A stretch of 64,000 bases of DNA from UBA7236 sp964463165 (GTDB lineage Bacteria > Bacteroidota > Bacteroidia > Chitinophagales > BACL12). The DNA lies in the NCBI GenBank assembly GCA_964463165.1, contig CAYXBK010000013.1:76450-140449 (forward strand), given 5' to 3'. Each line of letters starts with the position of its first letter. Position 1 is the stretch's first letter. The notes beneath the pieces were generated by a model. The model made no database searches, was not told the DNA's origin, and saw only the letters and a list, made by a program, of their open reading frames with translations. The translations under genes and the position numbers were made by a program. Below, piece after piece: positions 49,861 to 58,727 of this stretch.

Positions 49861-51045
49861 TTATATTTTTTTATATTCGGAATCAGGGCTGAAATATTCA
49901 GACATTGTATTAAATAATAATTGATCCCGCAATTCGACATCCTTTGTCTTAAAAATCGTATTTTTTAATTCATATAATTTCCACATTTTACTTCCAAGTT
50001 CTTCCAGCCATTTATCCTGATAACCTTTTAAATTTTCTTCTGAGGGAAGTATTTTATTTTTTATGATACCCGAAATATATTCAGCGGCAATTTTTCCACC
50101 GGCTAATGCAGTATGAATTCCACCACCGGTTATGGGATTTACATGTCGTGCAGCATCACCAACAAGGATTAAATTATCTGCATATTGTTTTATGAGTGGT
50201 GCGGCAAGCGGAACTCCTCCGCCCTGAATTTCGAGAATGCGCACATGCTTAAAACGCTGCTTTAAAAATGAATGATGAATCAACTGATCCAAAAACCATT
50301 GCGGGTTTTTCCCTGTGGATGATCTGATTACGCCAATTCCAATTTCAGCATAACCATGCCCTTTGGGGAATATCCAGCCATATCCGCCAGGCGCCCATCG
50401 ATCTCCGGTGATAATTTCCAGCAACCCGTTTGTTTCAACTCGATCGGTAATAAATTGCAGGCAACTCGCCAGTTCATTTAATTTAATTTGCGTGTGCAAT
50501 CCAGCCCATTTACCTACCTGCGATTGCAATCCATCCGCACCAACAAGAATATGCGCCTGTATCGTGATATTTTCATTGAATCTGCGGACTTCAATTAAAC
50601 AAGTACCATCTGACTGCGGATAATAATTTAATCCTTCTGTTTTAAGCCATACTTCAGCACCAGCTCTTTCTGCCTGTGTCAATAAAAATCTGTCGAACCT
50701 CCGGCGGTCAACCACATAACCTAATCCTTTTTTATCAGGGCCATAGTTATCAGATTTTATTTGCCTGTAATCAAGATCGGTTGATACCCCGGCTGCATTA
50801 AATATGCGGAATCCATAAATTTCTTCATTAATAAATTCACCATCAGGTTGTAGACCGACATGTTCGATTGCATGTGCACTCACAGCACCGCTGCATTGAA
50901 CAGGTGCACCTAATTCCTGTTTTTTATCGATCATTAAAACTTTGAGATGTTGGCTCGCAGCAATTCTCGCCACAGTCGCACCGGCCGGGCCGGATCCGAT
51001 CACGACAATATCAAATTGATGAATTTCAGGAATTTGGGTATGCAT
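49861..51045 (-). CDS. Geranylgeranyl reductase family flavoprotein
   Basis: A FAD-dependent reductase that saturates isoprenoid double bonds, for example geranylgeranyl to phytyl. Motifs are the FAD-binding FDIVVIGSGPAGATVARIAA at residues about 11-31, PVQCSGAVS, GYVVDRRRFDRFLL and the second FAD motif ILVGDAARHVNPITGGGIHTALAGGKIAAEYI. I start at ATG 51045 (MHTQIPEIHQ); the frame extends to 51153 but the added leader is unlike homologues. Length is 394 residues. It is the first gene of the five-gene operon; its product could supply phytyl-diphosphate or reduce the prenylated quinol. Confidence 0.88.
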   Translation of the reverse strand: MHTQIPEIHQFDIVVIGSGPAGATVARIAASQHLKVLMIDKKQELGAPVQCSGAVSAHAIEHVGLQPDGEFINEEIYGFRIFNAAGVSTDLDYRQIKSDNYGPDKKGLGYVVDRRRFDRFLLTQAERAGAEVWLKTEGLNYYPQSDGTCLIEVRRFNENITIQAHILVGADGLQSQVGKWAGLHTQIKLNELASCLQFITDRVETNGLLEIITGDRWAPGGYGWIFPKGHGYAEIGIGVIRSSTGKNPQWFLDQLIHHSFLKQRFKHVRILEIQGGGVPLAAPLIKQYADNLILVGDAARHVNPITGGGIHTALAGGKIAAEYISGIIKNKILPSEENLKGYQDKWLEELGSKMWKLYELKNTIFKTKDVELRDQLLFNTMSEYFSPDSEYKKI

Positions 51046-51211
51046 GCGTTGAATTCCTTTATAAGGTAGCAAACATTCTACCGTAACAGGAGTATGAGGA
51101 TTTACGCAGAAATCGGAGGTGCAGGTTAAAAAAGCGGGGAATTTTCGCAACACTTTTTTAAAGTCCTTTTAAACTTTCATATATTTTCACAGTCTTAGTT
51201 GAAATTTACAT

Positions 51212-52753
51212 ATGAGAACGATCCTTTTCCTTATCCTTTTTACTCCTGCTTTATTTGTTTTTTCACAAAATCCCGGCGACCAGATATTTACGGATGATCA
51301 GGTGCTGACCATCGAATTGCAATTTGATCAACCCTCCTTCTGGGACAGCCTGGTCGCATATTATTCTACCGAAACATATATGGAAGCAACATTAACTGCA
51401 ACTGACAATTCAGGAACTTATATTTTTCCCGGCGTGGGTGTGCGCTTAAAAGGAAATTCAAGTTATGGGCATCCCGGAGATAAAAAATCATTTAAAATTG
51501 ATATCAACAGGTACAACGACAGCCTTGAATATGATGGATTGCGCAAACTGAATTTCAATAATTGTTTTAAGGATCCAACCTTCATGCGTGAAAAAATAAT
51601 TTATGATATCTGCAAAACCGAAGGGATCAATGCACCGCGGGCGAATTATGCAAATGTTTATATGAATGCAACATTCTGGGGATTTTACGAAATGGTGGAA
51701 CAGGTGGATGATGAATTTTTGAAAACGCATTTTGATGATAAATCTGAAAATTTATTTAAAGCGGGCGATGCTTTCGGTATGGGTGGCCCACCGAGTTCAG
51801 CTGATTTAGTGTATTACGGAACCGATCAACCGGATTATACGGGCAGATATACACTTGAAAATAATGAAGACGAAAATAACTGGAGCGATTTAATTGACCT
51901 GATTGATTTTATTAATAATTCAACAGATGCTGATTTTTCCGCGAATTTAAGTATGCATTTCAATGTGGAGCAATTGATGAAAAGTATGGTGTTATACGAT
52001 ATGTTTGCGAACCTCGACAGTTATTTAAATTCAGCAAGAAATTATTATATCTACAATAAAGATTCATCCGGCGTTTGGGAATGGATCAATTGGGATTGCA
52101 ATGAGGCATTTGGCTCGTATTCCGCCGGTGCAGCAAGTCCGCTCACGGAATTGAATGTGTATTATTATGCGTTGAGCCGGCCATTATATGAACGCATTCT
52201 TACAATTGATGCTACAAAATCTCAGTATGAAAATTATTATTGCGAATTGCAATCAGCCTATTTCAACACCGCATACCTTGATCCGGAAATTGCAGATTTA
52301 TATAATTTAATACAGCCATTTGTTTATGCAGATGCTAATAAAATGTATTCGAACGATGATTTTGAAACAAATATTGAAACGGATATTACAGGCGGTGGCG
52401 GGCCGGGAGGCGGAACAATATATGGTTTAAAATCTTTTGTCGACGAACGTTCTGCATTTCTTGCCACAGCACTGGTTTGCGAACAGGAAACCGCAATTGA
52501 AACAATTTCAGGAAATACATTTCAATTATTTCCAAACCCCGCATCCGATTTTATTTATCTGCAATCCGGTAAAAATGAAATTGTATCAACAATTGCTTTG
52601 ACAGATTTAAATGGTTCCTGCATTGAGCGATTTAGCGTGTCCGGAAATTCAATTCTACAAATTGATATTGCAGGCCTTGCAAGCGGTGTCTATTTCATTA
52701 CGATCGCAAATGAAAATGGCCTCTCCAATTTGCGTTTTGTAAAAAATAATTGA
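51212..52753 (+). CDS. Secreted CotH-like kinase protein with T9SS sorting domain
   Basis: MRTILFLILFTPALFVFSQ is a signal peptide. Residues about 40-410 match CotH-type proteins: VGVRLKGNSSYGHPGDKKSFKIDINRY, KLNFNNCFKDPTFMREKIIYDI, FWGFYEMVEQVDDEFLKTHF, DMFANLDSYLNSARNYYIY and WEWINWDCNEAFGSY. CotH proteins are atypical protein kinases of spore coats and of secreted matrices. Residues 435-513 are the T9SS type A domain (QLFPNPASDFIYL, ASGVYFITI, LRFVKN). Divergent from the prenylquinone operon. Confidence 0.9.
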   Translation: MRTILFLILFTPALFVFSQNPGDQIFTDDQVLTIELQFDQPSFWDSLVAYYSTETYMEATLTATDNSGTYIFPGVGVRLKGNSSYGHPGDKKSFKIDINRYNDSLEYDGLRKLNFNNCFKDPTFMREKIIYDICKTEGINAPRANYANVYMNATFWGFYEMVEQVDDEFLKTHFDDKSENLFKAGDAFGMGGPPSSADLVYYGTDQPDYTGRYTLENNEDENNWSDLIDLIDFINNSTDADFSANLSMHFNVEQLMKSMVLYDMFANLDSYLNSARNYYIYNKDSSGVWEWINWDCNEAFGSYSAGAASPLTELNVYYYALSRPLYERILTIDATKSQYENYYCELQSAYFNTAYLDPEIADLYNLIQPFVYADANKMYSNDDFETNIETDITGGGGPGGGTIYGLKSFVDERSAFLATALVCEQETAIETISGNTFQLFPNPASDFIYLQSGKNEIVSTIALTDLNGSCIERFSVSGNSILQIDIAGLASGVYFITIANENGLSNLRFVKNN

Positions 52754-52761
52754 CATAAAAA

Positions 52762-52789
52762 AAACCCGGACGTTCACGAATCCGGGTTT
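52762..52789. terminator. Terminator between convergent genes
   Basis: A 9-bp stem AAACCCGGA (52762-52770 with 52781-52789); the strong T-run is on the minus strand, serving the small barrel gene. Confidence 0.85.
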
Positions 52790-52817
52790 ACATTCATATA
52801 TATAGGTGAATTAAGAT

Positions 52818-53306
52818 CTAGAAACAATATCTTATTCCGAAACCGTAACCGAAATCAAAATCATCATTGATCAATCCGATCTCAGGGCGCAGGTCTAAAC
52901 TCAATTGCAAAGGAATCGGGAAATAGTATTCAATTCCTAACTGGCCATCTGCATCCAGAAAAAATCCGTCATTAATATCATCGTCACCGCCGAATTTATC
53001 TTCTCCATTCCAGCCGCCTAATGATCCACCGGCACCGACATACCAATAAAATCCGCTGCCGATTTCTCCAACCCAATGATATAAAAGTGAAAATTTAAAA
53101 CCGTTTACATCATCATTTCCATGATCTTCAAAACCAAGATCAAACTCGAGACGGTTATTTCCACCGATAAAAGTCTGAAATGAAATTTCGGCTGCTACAC
53201 CGTCTCCGCCGCCGAAGCGGATTCCGAGTGCCTGATCGGTAGGAGATTGTGCCTGTGCAAATTGTATTGCACAAAACATGATTGCTAACAGGGTGAGTTT
53301 CTTCAT
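52818..53306 (-). CDS. Small outer-membrane beta-barrel protein
   Basis: Signal peptide MKKLTLLAIMFCAIQFAQAQ, then about 140 residues of alternating strands (FYWYVGAGGSLGGW, QLSLDLRPEIGLI) ending in GYGFGIRYCF with a terminal phenylalanine. The size and pattern fit an eight-stranded outer-membrane barrel. Function unknown. Own terminator at 52762. Confidence 0.75.
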   Translation of the reverse strand: MKKLTLLAIMFCAIQFAQAQSPTDQALGIRFGGGDGVAAEISFQTFIGGNNRLEFDLGFEDHGNDDVNGFKFSLLYHWVGEIGSGFYWYVGAGGSLGGWNGEDKFGGDDDINDGFFLDADGQLGIEYYFPIPLQLSLDLRPEIGLINDDFDFGYGFGIRYCF

Positions 53307-53443
53307 AGTAAAAATTTTAATTAATTCTGGTAGGTCAAATAATAAGCCATGCGATAAATCACGGTAAAATCAGAGATCTAAAAGAATTTTGTCAACAAAC
53401 CTGGGTAAAATCTCCCCAACTTTTAACAGATGGCAAAAAAAGA

Positions 53444-53461
53444 CCCCGCATTTCTGCGGGG
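53444..53461 (-). terminator. Terminator of the G8-domain gene
   Basis: A 7-bp stem CCCCGCA (53444-53450 with 53455-53461), T-run on the minus strand. Confidence 0.85.
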
Positions 53462-53486
53462 CGTTACATTACTAACTATGTATGTT

Positions 53487-56400
53487 TTATTGCCTGATAA
53501 ACTTTTTGGTATCGTAAATAGTTCCGGCTGCAGAAACCGTCAGAAAATAAATTCCGACAGGAACATCACGCAGATCAATCTGAATATTTGAATTACCTGC
53601 ACCGGGTGCTGCAATTTCTTTTATAAGCCTGCCCGTTACATCAGTGATCTTAATTTGATAGGTATCTGATGGTTCATTAAATACAACCGAAATATGATCT
53701 GTTACCGGGTTTGGATAAATTGATATCGTGCCGGTTTCCTGATCTGCAACCGCTTCATCTTTTAACGGCAGCGTAACAAAATCAATTATGCTTGTAAAAT
53801 TTTTCCAGCCGGACGGGCATTCTGCCTTCACTTTCCATTGGTAAGCAGTTAATGCTGTTAATCCGGATAATTGATAATAATTCGATGTTGTATTAACGGT
53901 TGTCCATGTTGCTCCCGTTAATTTTTTATATGCGATCTGATATTGTGTTGCACCCGGAATTGTATTCCAGTTGCATGTTGCTTTTGTTGCAGTAATTAAG
54001 GTGGTTGATAAAATTGTGGGTGAAGTGCAGGATGTTCCGGCAGAAGGTGTAAGAAAAATTCTTTCGTCCGAATAAGCCGTCCACACACCATCACATAATG
54101 CTTTCACCTGCCAAGAATAAGATGTATTTGCAATTAAAGACGACAATTCATAATACGTATTTTCAACTGTCACTGTTGTCCATGCACCTCCTGTTGTGGT
54201 TTTATACTGCATCTGATATTGTGCAGATCCAACATTATCCCAGATGAGCATTGCATGTGTGGGTGTTAATTCATCTTCGAATAATTTTTCGGGTGTCTGG
54301 CAATTGCACGGCAGGCAAACATTATCAATCCCGTGAATTTCTCCGGGCCCTGCCTTCACACCTGTTGAATAAAATTTTACAACGATATAATCATACCCGC
54401 TTCCGAAATTAATATTTGCAGAAAATGTTTGCCAGTTAAATTCCGAAGTGCCATAATTATGTGAATACAATAATGTTTTTGAAAAAGTAAGATCATTGTT
54501 CACCCATTTTTGAATATTATTTTCAATTTTCACATCCGGGTCCAGAAATTCGCCGTTTACACCAACCACTTCTGCAACCAATGGATTTCCGGCAGCACCC
54601 AATCCTGTATTTTTTGCCTGGAAAGAAAATTCAACGGTACCTTTTAATGCATGATCATTTTTTACAACCTGAATTAATGGCCTTTCCCATTTATCGCTGT
54701 TATAAATTGTTGCTTTTCCACCAACGATCTGCCATTCACCTTTTTTCATCCATCCAACATCTACATTTGTCCGTGAACTGTTTACCGACGGAACTTCCTC
54801 CAGCAGGCCCGTTTCAAATCCGGAATTCAACATGGTGTTTGCATATTGCGCCGTTGTTACATAAATATTTTTTGAAACGGAACTTGTCTGGCCCTGGCTG
54901 TCATACACAGTTAAAGTTGTGCTATATGTTCCCGGTAAAACGTAAACGTGAACGGGGTCCATACCTGTTCCTGTTGTTCCATCTCCGAAATTCCAGGCAT
55001 ACGCTGCAATTCCGTTTCCTGCACCCGGTGTAATAATTCCGGGATCAGCATCCGATGATAATGCTGCATTGAATTTTACGCTGTTGCAACCGGAAGTTGC
55101 ATAAGAAAAATCTGCCACAGGCAATACATTCGCTGTAATTGCAGTGAATGAAGGTGCGCCTGAAATATCAAAATATTTCGGGAATTTAAAATATTCTGAT
55201 GCGCCATAAATATCTGTTCCTTCTTCCGGCCAGATATTATACGTATTATTATTATATACACCGCCAATTACTTTTGAGGTGCGATAATTGTATTCATAAT
55301 CATCTCCGCTTTGCAAATCATCTGAACGGCCTGCGATCAACGCACGTTTCCATCCTTTAACTGTCAGATTATTATAATTAATTTGTCCGGTTACCGTACT
55401 TGTAATAAATGCATAACCACCGTAAGGATTTCCTGTGATCCATCCACTGCCCGCATATTGATTTGTAACATCTCCCAGCAATAAACCATTTTTAAATTCA
55501 ACCTGCCCTGAATATTTAACTGAAATTCCTGCTGATAATAAATTCCAGAATTTAAAATCATCTACCACACTCATAACAGTATGCGTGTAGGGATCGTATT
55601 GAATTGTTGAAAAATCTCCGATATTATCAGAATTAAATAAATGTGTCCAGAATGCCATTCCACTCATACAATTATAAGCAATACAGCTTTTAAATTGTCG
55701 CATAGGTACAACAGCAGTATAAATGGAATCATCAATTCCGCAAATTATCGGATTTAAAATATTTGCTTTTGGAATTTTCAATTGATGTTCCGGAGGCATA
55801 CTTGCATCATCGGAAAATATTTTATAGGCATCTCCCGAACAACTTGTTGCAATATCACTTTCATAAGAAACATTTGCGCCCTGCATCCAAAATCCATTTC
55901 CTTCGGAGCCGAAATCAAAATTTGCTGTGCGTGCAATAATATCAGTTACAATAGTTGCTCTGAGTCCTTTTATTGCCATATCTCTCCTAAAAGAACCAAG
56001 TTCATTACCTTCTTCAGTAACAAATGCGGCACCACCAAATCCGTATACGATATTGTCATCACAATTCACATTACTCGCATGATTTACAAATCCCCAGCTT
56101 GTAGCATCCCAGACAACACATCCGCTGATTAATACCGGAACTACTGCGATATTATTTGTACCGGCACGATGCACATGACATGCATATCTACCGCGAACAT
56201 TTTCACCGCCACTTAATTGATTGCCGAGTGAATCAACAACCGGATCGGTTACTAATATATTTTTATCTGTTCTGCCCAATCCGATAAATGAAGCATTTTT
56301 TAATGATGCCCCCACATTATGCATAAACATGACATGCCCACGCTGATTTGTGGGAATAGTTGTAAAGTTTTCTGATGAGAATTGAATATTTCTTGTTGTA

Positions 56401-57236
56401 TTTGCAACATACATTTTCAAACTATAGCCTGTCGGCATTTTATGCTCGTATAAAAGCGAATTGGAACCGTTTGCATTATTTGTGAAATAAATTGTTTTTC
56501 CGGAGATGGATGTAATGGTTAATTCCTCATCATGAAATTTTGTATTGTCTTCAAAATCGCCGTAGTAACTTGCATTTGTGCCCGGCATAATTATCACATC
56601 GCCCACCTGCCATCCGGTTGGTGTTTCTGATAATTTGAGATTTGTTGCACCCGCATTTAATTGCTTGGTGATTGCACAATATGGTTTTTTATAATAGCCA
56701 TTTGCTGTAAAAAATCCATGGCTGATCAAACCTTTTCCAAATTCAAAAGGATCCATCGAAATATCAATCGGCCCCTGATCTGAAAACATAATTTTTGCAG
56801 TAACATTAGATGCAATGGGTGCTGCTGCCGTTCCGATATTAACATAACCTGTAGGATCTACAACAAATGTGGTTACTTTCAATTTCGTGTTGATATTAGA
56901 TGCGAAATTAAGTGTGCCTTCTACTCGCACCCAATCAATTTCTGTTTCACTTACTGCATCATAACTAATCGTAAATCCGGAATCAATTAAAACATTTGCA
57001 CCTGCATTTGGAACCGATCCTGTGTTCCATGTGGATGGACTGAACCATGAACCGTTTGCAATTGTAATATGCGTTGCACCGTCTTCAGGCACAAGTGCAA
57101 ATACGGCGCAATGTTCATCATGCATTACTTCATCTGTAGGGTGAGCGGAGCAATCGTCAATTTGTGAAAAAGTGTGGTTTGTGAGGAGGCATACAGCTGC
57201 GCATAACAGCAGTACGGAGTGAAACACTTTTCCCAT
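53487..57236 (-). CDS. Large secreted G8-domain/beta-helix protein with PKD, FN3 and T9SS domains
   Basis: A 1249-residue modular protein. After a signal peptide come a G8-like domain (about 55-180: GSWFSPSTWNTGSVPNAGANVLI) and a right-handed beta-helix region (about 280-700) containing RGHVMFMHNVG, RGRYACHVHRAGTNNIAV and SGCVVWDATSWGFVNHAS, as in CEMIP/PKHD1L1-type proteins. These are followed by a PKD domain (705-795, YAWNFGDGTTGTG), a jelly-roll carbohydrate-binding-like domain (800-970), two FN3 domains (982-1065, 1072-1155) and a T9SS type A domain (1169-1249, SIYPNPVTDHISV). Animal relatives bind or cut hyaluronan; the substrate here is unknown. Confidence 0.85.
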   Translation of the reverse strand: MGKVFHSVLLLCAAVCLLTNHTFSQIDDCSAHPTDEVMHDEHCAVFALVPEDGATHITIANGSWFSPSTWNTGSVPNAGANVLIDSGFTISYDAVSETEIDWVRVEGTLNFASNINTKLKVTTFVVDPTGYVNIGTAAAPIASNVTAKIMFSDQGPIDISMDPFEFGKGLISHGFFTANGYYKKPYCAITKQLNAGATNLKLSETPTGWQVGDVIIMPGTNASYYGDFEDNTKFHDEELTITSISGKTIYFTNNANGSNSLLYEHKMPTGYSLKMYVANTTRNIQFSSENFTTIPTNQRGHVMFMHNVGASLKNASFIGLGRTDKNILVTDPVVDSLGNQLSGGENVRGRYACHVHRAGTNNIAVVPVLISGCVVWDATSWGFVNHASNVNCDDNIVYGFGGAAFVTEEGNELGSFRRDMAIKGLRATIVTDIIARTANFDFGSEGNGFWMQGANVSYESDIATSCSGDAYKIFSDDASMPPEHQLKIPKANILNPIICGIDDSIYTAVVPMRQFKSCIAYNCMSGMAFWTHLFNSDNIGDFSTIQYDPYTHTVMSVVDDFKFWNLLSAGISVKYSGQVEFKNGLLLGDVTNQYAGSGWITGNPYGGYAFITSTVTGQINYNNLTVKGWKRALIAGRSDDLQSGDDYEYNYRTSKVIGGVYNNNTYNIWPEEGTDIYGASEYFKFPKYFDISGAPSFTAITANVLPVADFSYATSGCNSVKFNAALSSDADPGIITPGAGNGIAAYAWNFGDGTTGTGMDPVHVYVLPGTYSTTLTVYDSQGQTSSVSKNIYVTTAQYANTMLNSGFETGLLEEVPSVNSSRTNVDVGWMKKGEWQIVGGKATIYNSDKWERPLIQVVKNDHALKGTVEFSFQAKNTGLGAAGNPLVAEVVGVNGEFLDPDVKIENNIQKWVNNDLTFSKTLLYSHNYGTSEFNWQTFSANINFGSGYDYIVVKFYSTGVKAGPGEIHGIDNVCLPCNCQTPEKLFEDELTPTHAMLIWDNVGSAQYQMQYKTTTGGAWTTVTVENTYYELSSLIANTSYSWQVKALCDGVWTAYSDERIFLTPSAGTSCTSPTILSTTLITATKATCNWNTIPGATQYQIAYKKLTGATWTTVNTTSNYYQLSGLTALTAYQWKVKAECPSGWKNFTSIIDFVTLPLKDEAVADQETGTISIYPNPVTDHISVVFNEPSDTYQIKITDVTGRLIKEIAAPGAGNSNIQIDLRDVPVGIYFLTVSAAGTIYDTKKFIRQ

Positions 57237-57598
57237 ATCTGTTCGTTTCGTTTGTACAATTGATTTTTTTCAATTGCGGGTTAATAAATCAAATGTGTGG
57301 GCCGACGAGAAATAAATCTGCGTGTGAAGAATGGGTAATTGCGTGTGAATTGAGAAATGTGTGTGAAAGAGAAATGTGTGAATTATGTAAGGGAGACTGC
57401 AAATTAAAACAATTAGATGCATGCATCGAAATTATTTTTGTTTCGGTGTTGTGGATATTGTGACGGAATGGAGGTGCACACGTGTTCGTGTGTTCATGTG
57501 GTCATGTCTTTTGCGAATGATTTGCTTTTGCTAATAATTCCTGGCTTCATTACGAGGGTAGTGGCTTAAACATATGTGGAAAGTATCCGGCACGATAT

Positions 57599-57795
57599 GT
57601 CACCCTGAGCCTGTCGAAGGGCTGTTCAAAAAAGAAAAGTGGTTCGGTGGTTCGACAAGCTCACCAAGACAATTCGTGGGGCAGAGACTTCAAACTGTAT
57701 GGGAAGCCTCCCTCCCGACTTGTCACCCTGAGCCTGCCTGCCACAGCGCAAGCCCTGAGCATCGGCAGGCAGGCCTGTCGAAGGGCTGTCGAAGG
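57599..57795 (+). repeat. Palindromic CACCCTGAGCCTGTCGAAGGG-type repeats with a nested insert
   Basis: One full copy begins at 57599, an inverted half copy (TTCGACAAGCTCACC) lies at 57652, and a second copy begins at 57722. The second is split after GAGCCTG by about 37 bp beginning CCTGCC and ending GGCAGG; CCTG occurs at both edges, like a short target duplication. Confidence 0.75.
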
Positions 57796-57857
57796 GTTAA
57801 TTGATCAAATAATTGCATTGATTATTAAGGTTTAAAATTATTTTATTAACAAAAAAA

Positions 57858-57885
57858 ATTCCCGATACAACTCTGTATCAGGAAT
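57858..57885 (-). terminator. Terminator of the small lipoprotein gene
   Basis: ATTCC-C-GATACA pairs with TGTATC-A-GGAAT with one mismatch (57858-57869 with 57874-57885) and a 4-nt loop; the T-run lies on the minus strand. Confidence 0.8.
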
Positions 57886-57912
57886 TTATATGAAAGGAAT
57901 ACGTAACTGTTC

Positions 57913-58107
57913 TTATTTACCGGGGTAATAATAAATTACCCTGTGGCGATGTGGTTTTACATGATAAATTTTTATCGGGCGGTGTTTGTAAACGATCACC
58001 TTATGAGCCGGCTCTGCATATACAACCCGTTCTGTCGTACAGCCGGAGATAAAAATCATTAGAGGAATCATGAGCAACATCATTATTGATTTTAATTTCG
58101 ATTTCAT
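57913..58107 (-). CDS. Small His/Tyr-rich lipoprotein
   Basis: The 64-residue protein has a lipoprotein signal ending in the lipobox FISGC (Cys 23), leaving about 40 residues rich in His, Tyr, Lys and Val (HKVIVYKHRPIKIYHVKPHRHRVIYYYPGK). The His pattern could bind metal, but that is speculative. The gene has its own terminator. Not recognised. Confidence 0.7.
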   Translation of the reverse strand: MKSKLKSIMMLLMIPLMIFISGCTTERVVYAEPAHKVIVYKHRPIKIYHVKPHRHRVIYYYPGK

Positions 58108-58299
58108 AATGCTTCTGTTTGATTCGAAAAATAAAATCCAAACAAAATGCCGGGGCGGGGAAAATGAATCTTAAATTTTGCTGAAATGCAGTGTTGTCAA
58201 TGGTTAAACGTGACACACTTTGGAAGAATAAATATGTTTTAACCTTTCAAAATACCCCGTATTGGGGAAAATTCTTCCACATTTTCCGGTGATAATTCA

Positions 58300-58722
58300 T
58301 CATTGCGGTGAAATCCTATCGACAAATACCTGAGGCACTCCAACAACTTTTTTCAATTGATAATCGTAACACACGATTCCTGTTTTTGCAATTGCAATAA
58401 TTTTATCTCCCGCACTTACTTTATAATATATATCAAATGATACTCGTGTAAAATCTTCAACTGCAATTTCAATTTTCAACGTATCTCCATAAAATGCTTC
58501 GGCTTTATATTGTACCGCAAGATCAGCCATAATAATTCCCACACCTTCCATATTTAATTCCGTATATCCCATCGATGCAATAAATTGCACTCTCGCTTCA
58601 TGCAAAATAGAAATGAGCGCATCATTACCGAGATGATTGCCATAATTTAAATCGGTTATGCGCACCGGGATGGTGGTGGAGAAAATTGTTGACGCTGGGA
58701 AGGTGAGTTGGATGCGGGTCAT
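58300..58722 (-). CDS. Acyl-CoA thioesterase (hotdog fold, 4HBT type)
   Basis: The 140-residue protein has the 4-hydroxybenzoyl-CoA thioesterase pattern: VRITDLNYGNHLGNDALISILHEARVQFIASMG with Asp and His of the active site at residues 23 and 30, then YKAEAFYGDTLKIEIAVEDFTRVSFDIYYKV. It hydrolyses acyl-CoA esters; chain length cannot be told. It lies downstream of tsaD on the same strand with a repeat-rich 223-bp spacer. Confidence 0.88.
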   Translation of the reverse strand: MTRIQLTFPASTIFSTTIPVRITDLNYGNHLGNDALISILHEARVQFIASMGYTELNMEGVGIIMADLAVQYKAEAFYGDTLKIEIAVEDFTRVSFDIYYKVSAGDKIIAIAKTGIVCYDYQLKKVVGVPQVFVDRISPQ

Positions 58723-58727
58723 ATTAT

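Larger units (their letters stand above)
57237..57912. other. Gene-poor spacer full of short repeats
   Basis: I see no credible gene in these 676 bp. From 57297 to 57385 there are repeated GTGTGAA words. At 57481-57527 is a degenerate GTTCATGTG repeat related to the copy at 58728. From 57599 to 57795 there are several copies or halves of a palindromic element with core CACCCTGAGCCTGTCGAAGG. Reading frames in this stretch are repeat-derived. Confidence 0.7.

Noticed and set aside
51046..51153. 36-residue N-terminal extension of the geranylgeranyl reductase
   Set aside because: It is unlike homologues and probably is the 5' leader; the FAD motif starts just after ATG 51045.
57260..57463. 67-residue Cys-rich reading frame on the plus strand
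   Set aside because: It is encoded by GTGTGAA-type repeat DNA, has no homologue I recognise, and shows no promoter.
57574..57835. Two overlapping plus-strand frames of 60-76 residues
   Set aside because: They translate the palindromic CACCCTGAGCC repeats.
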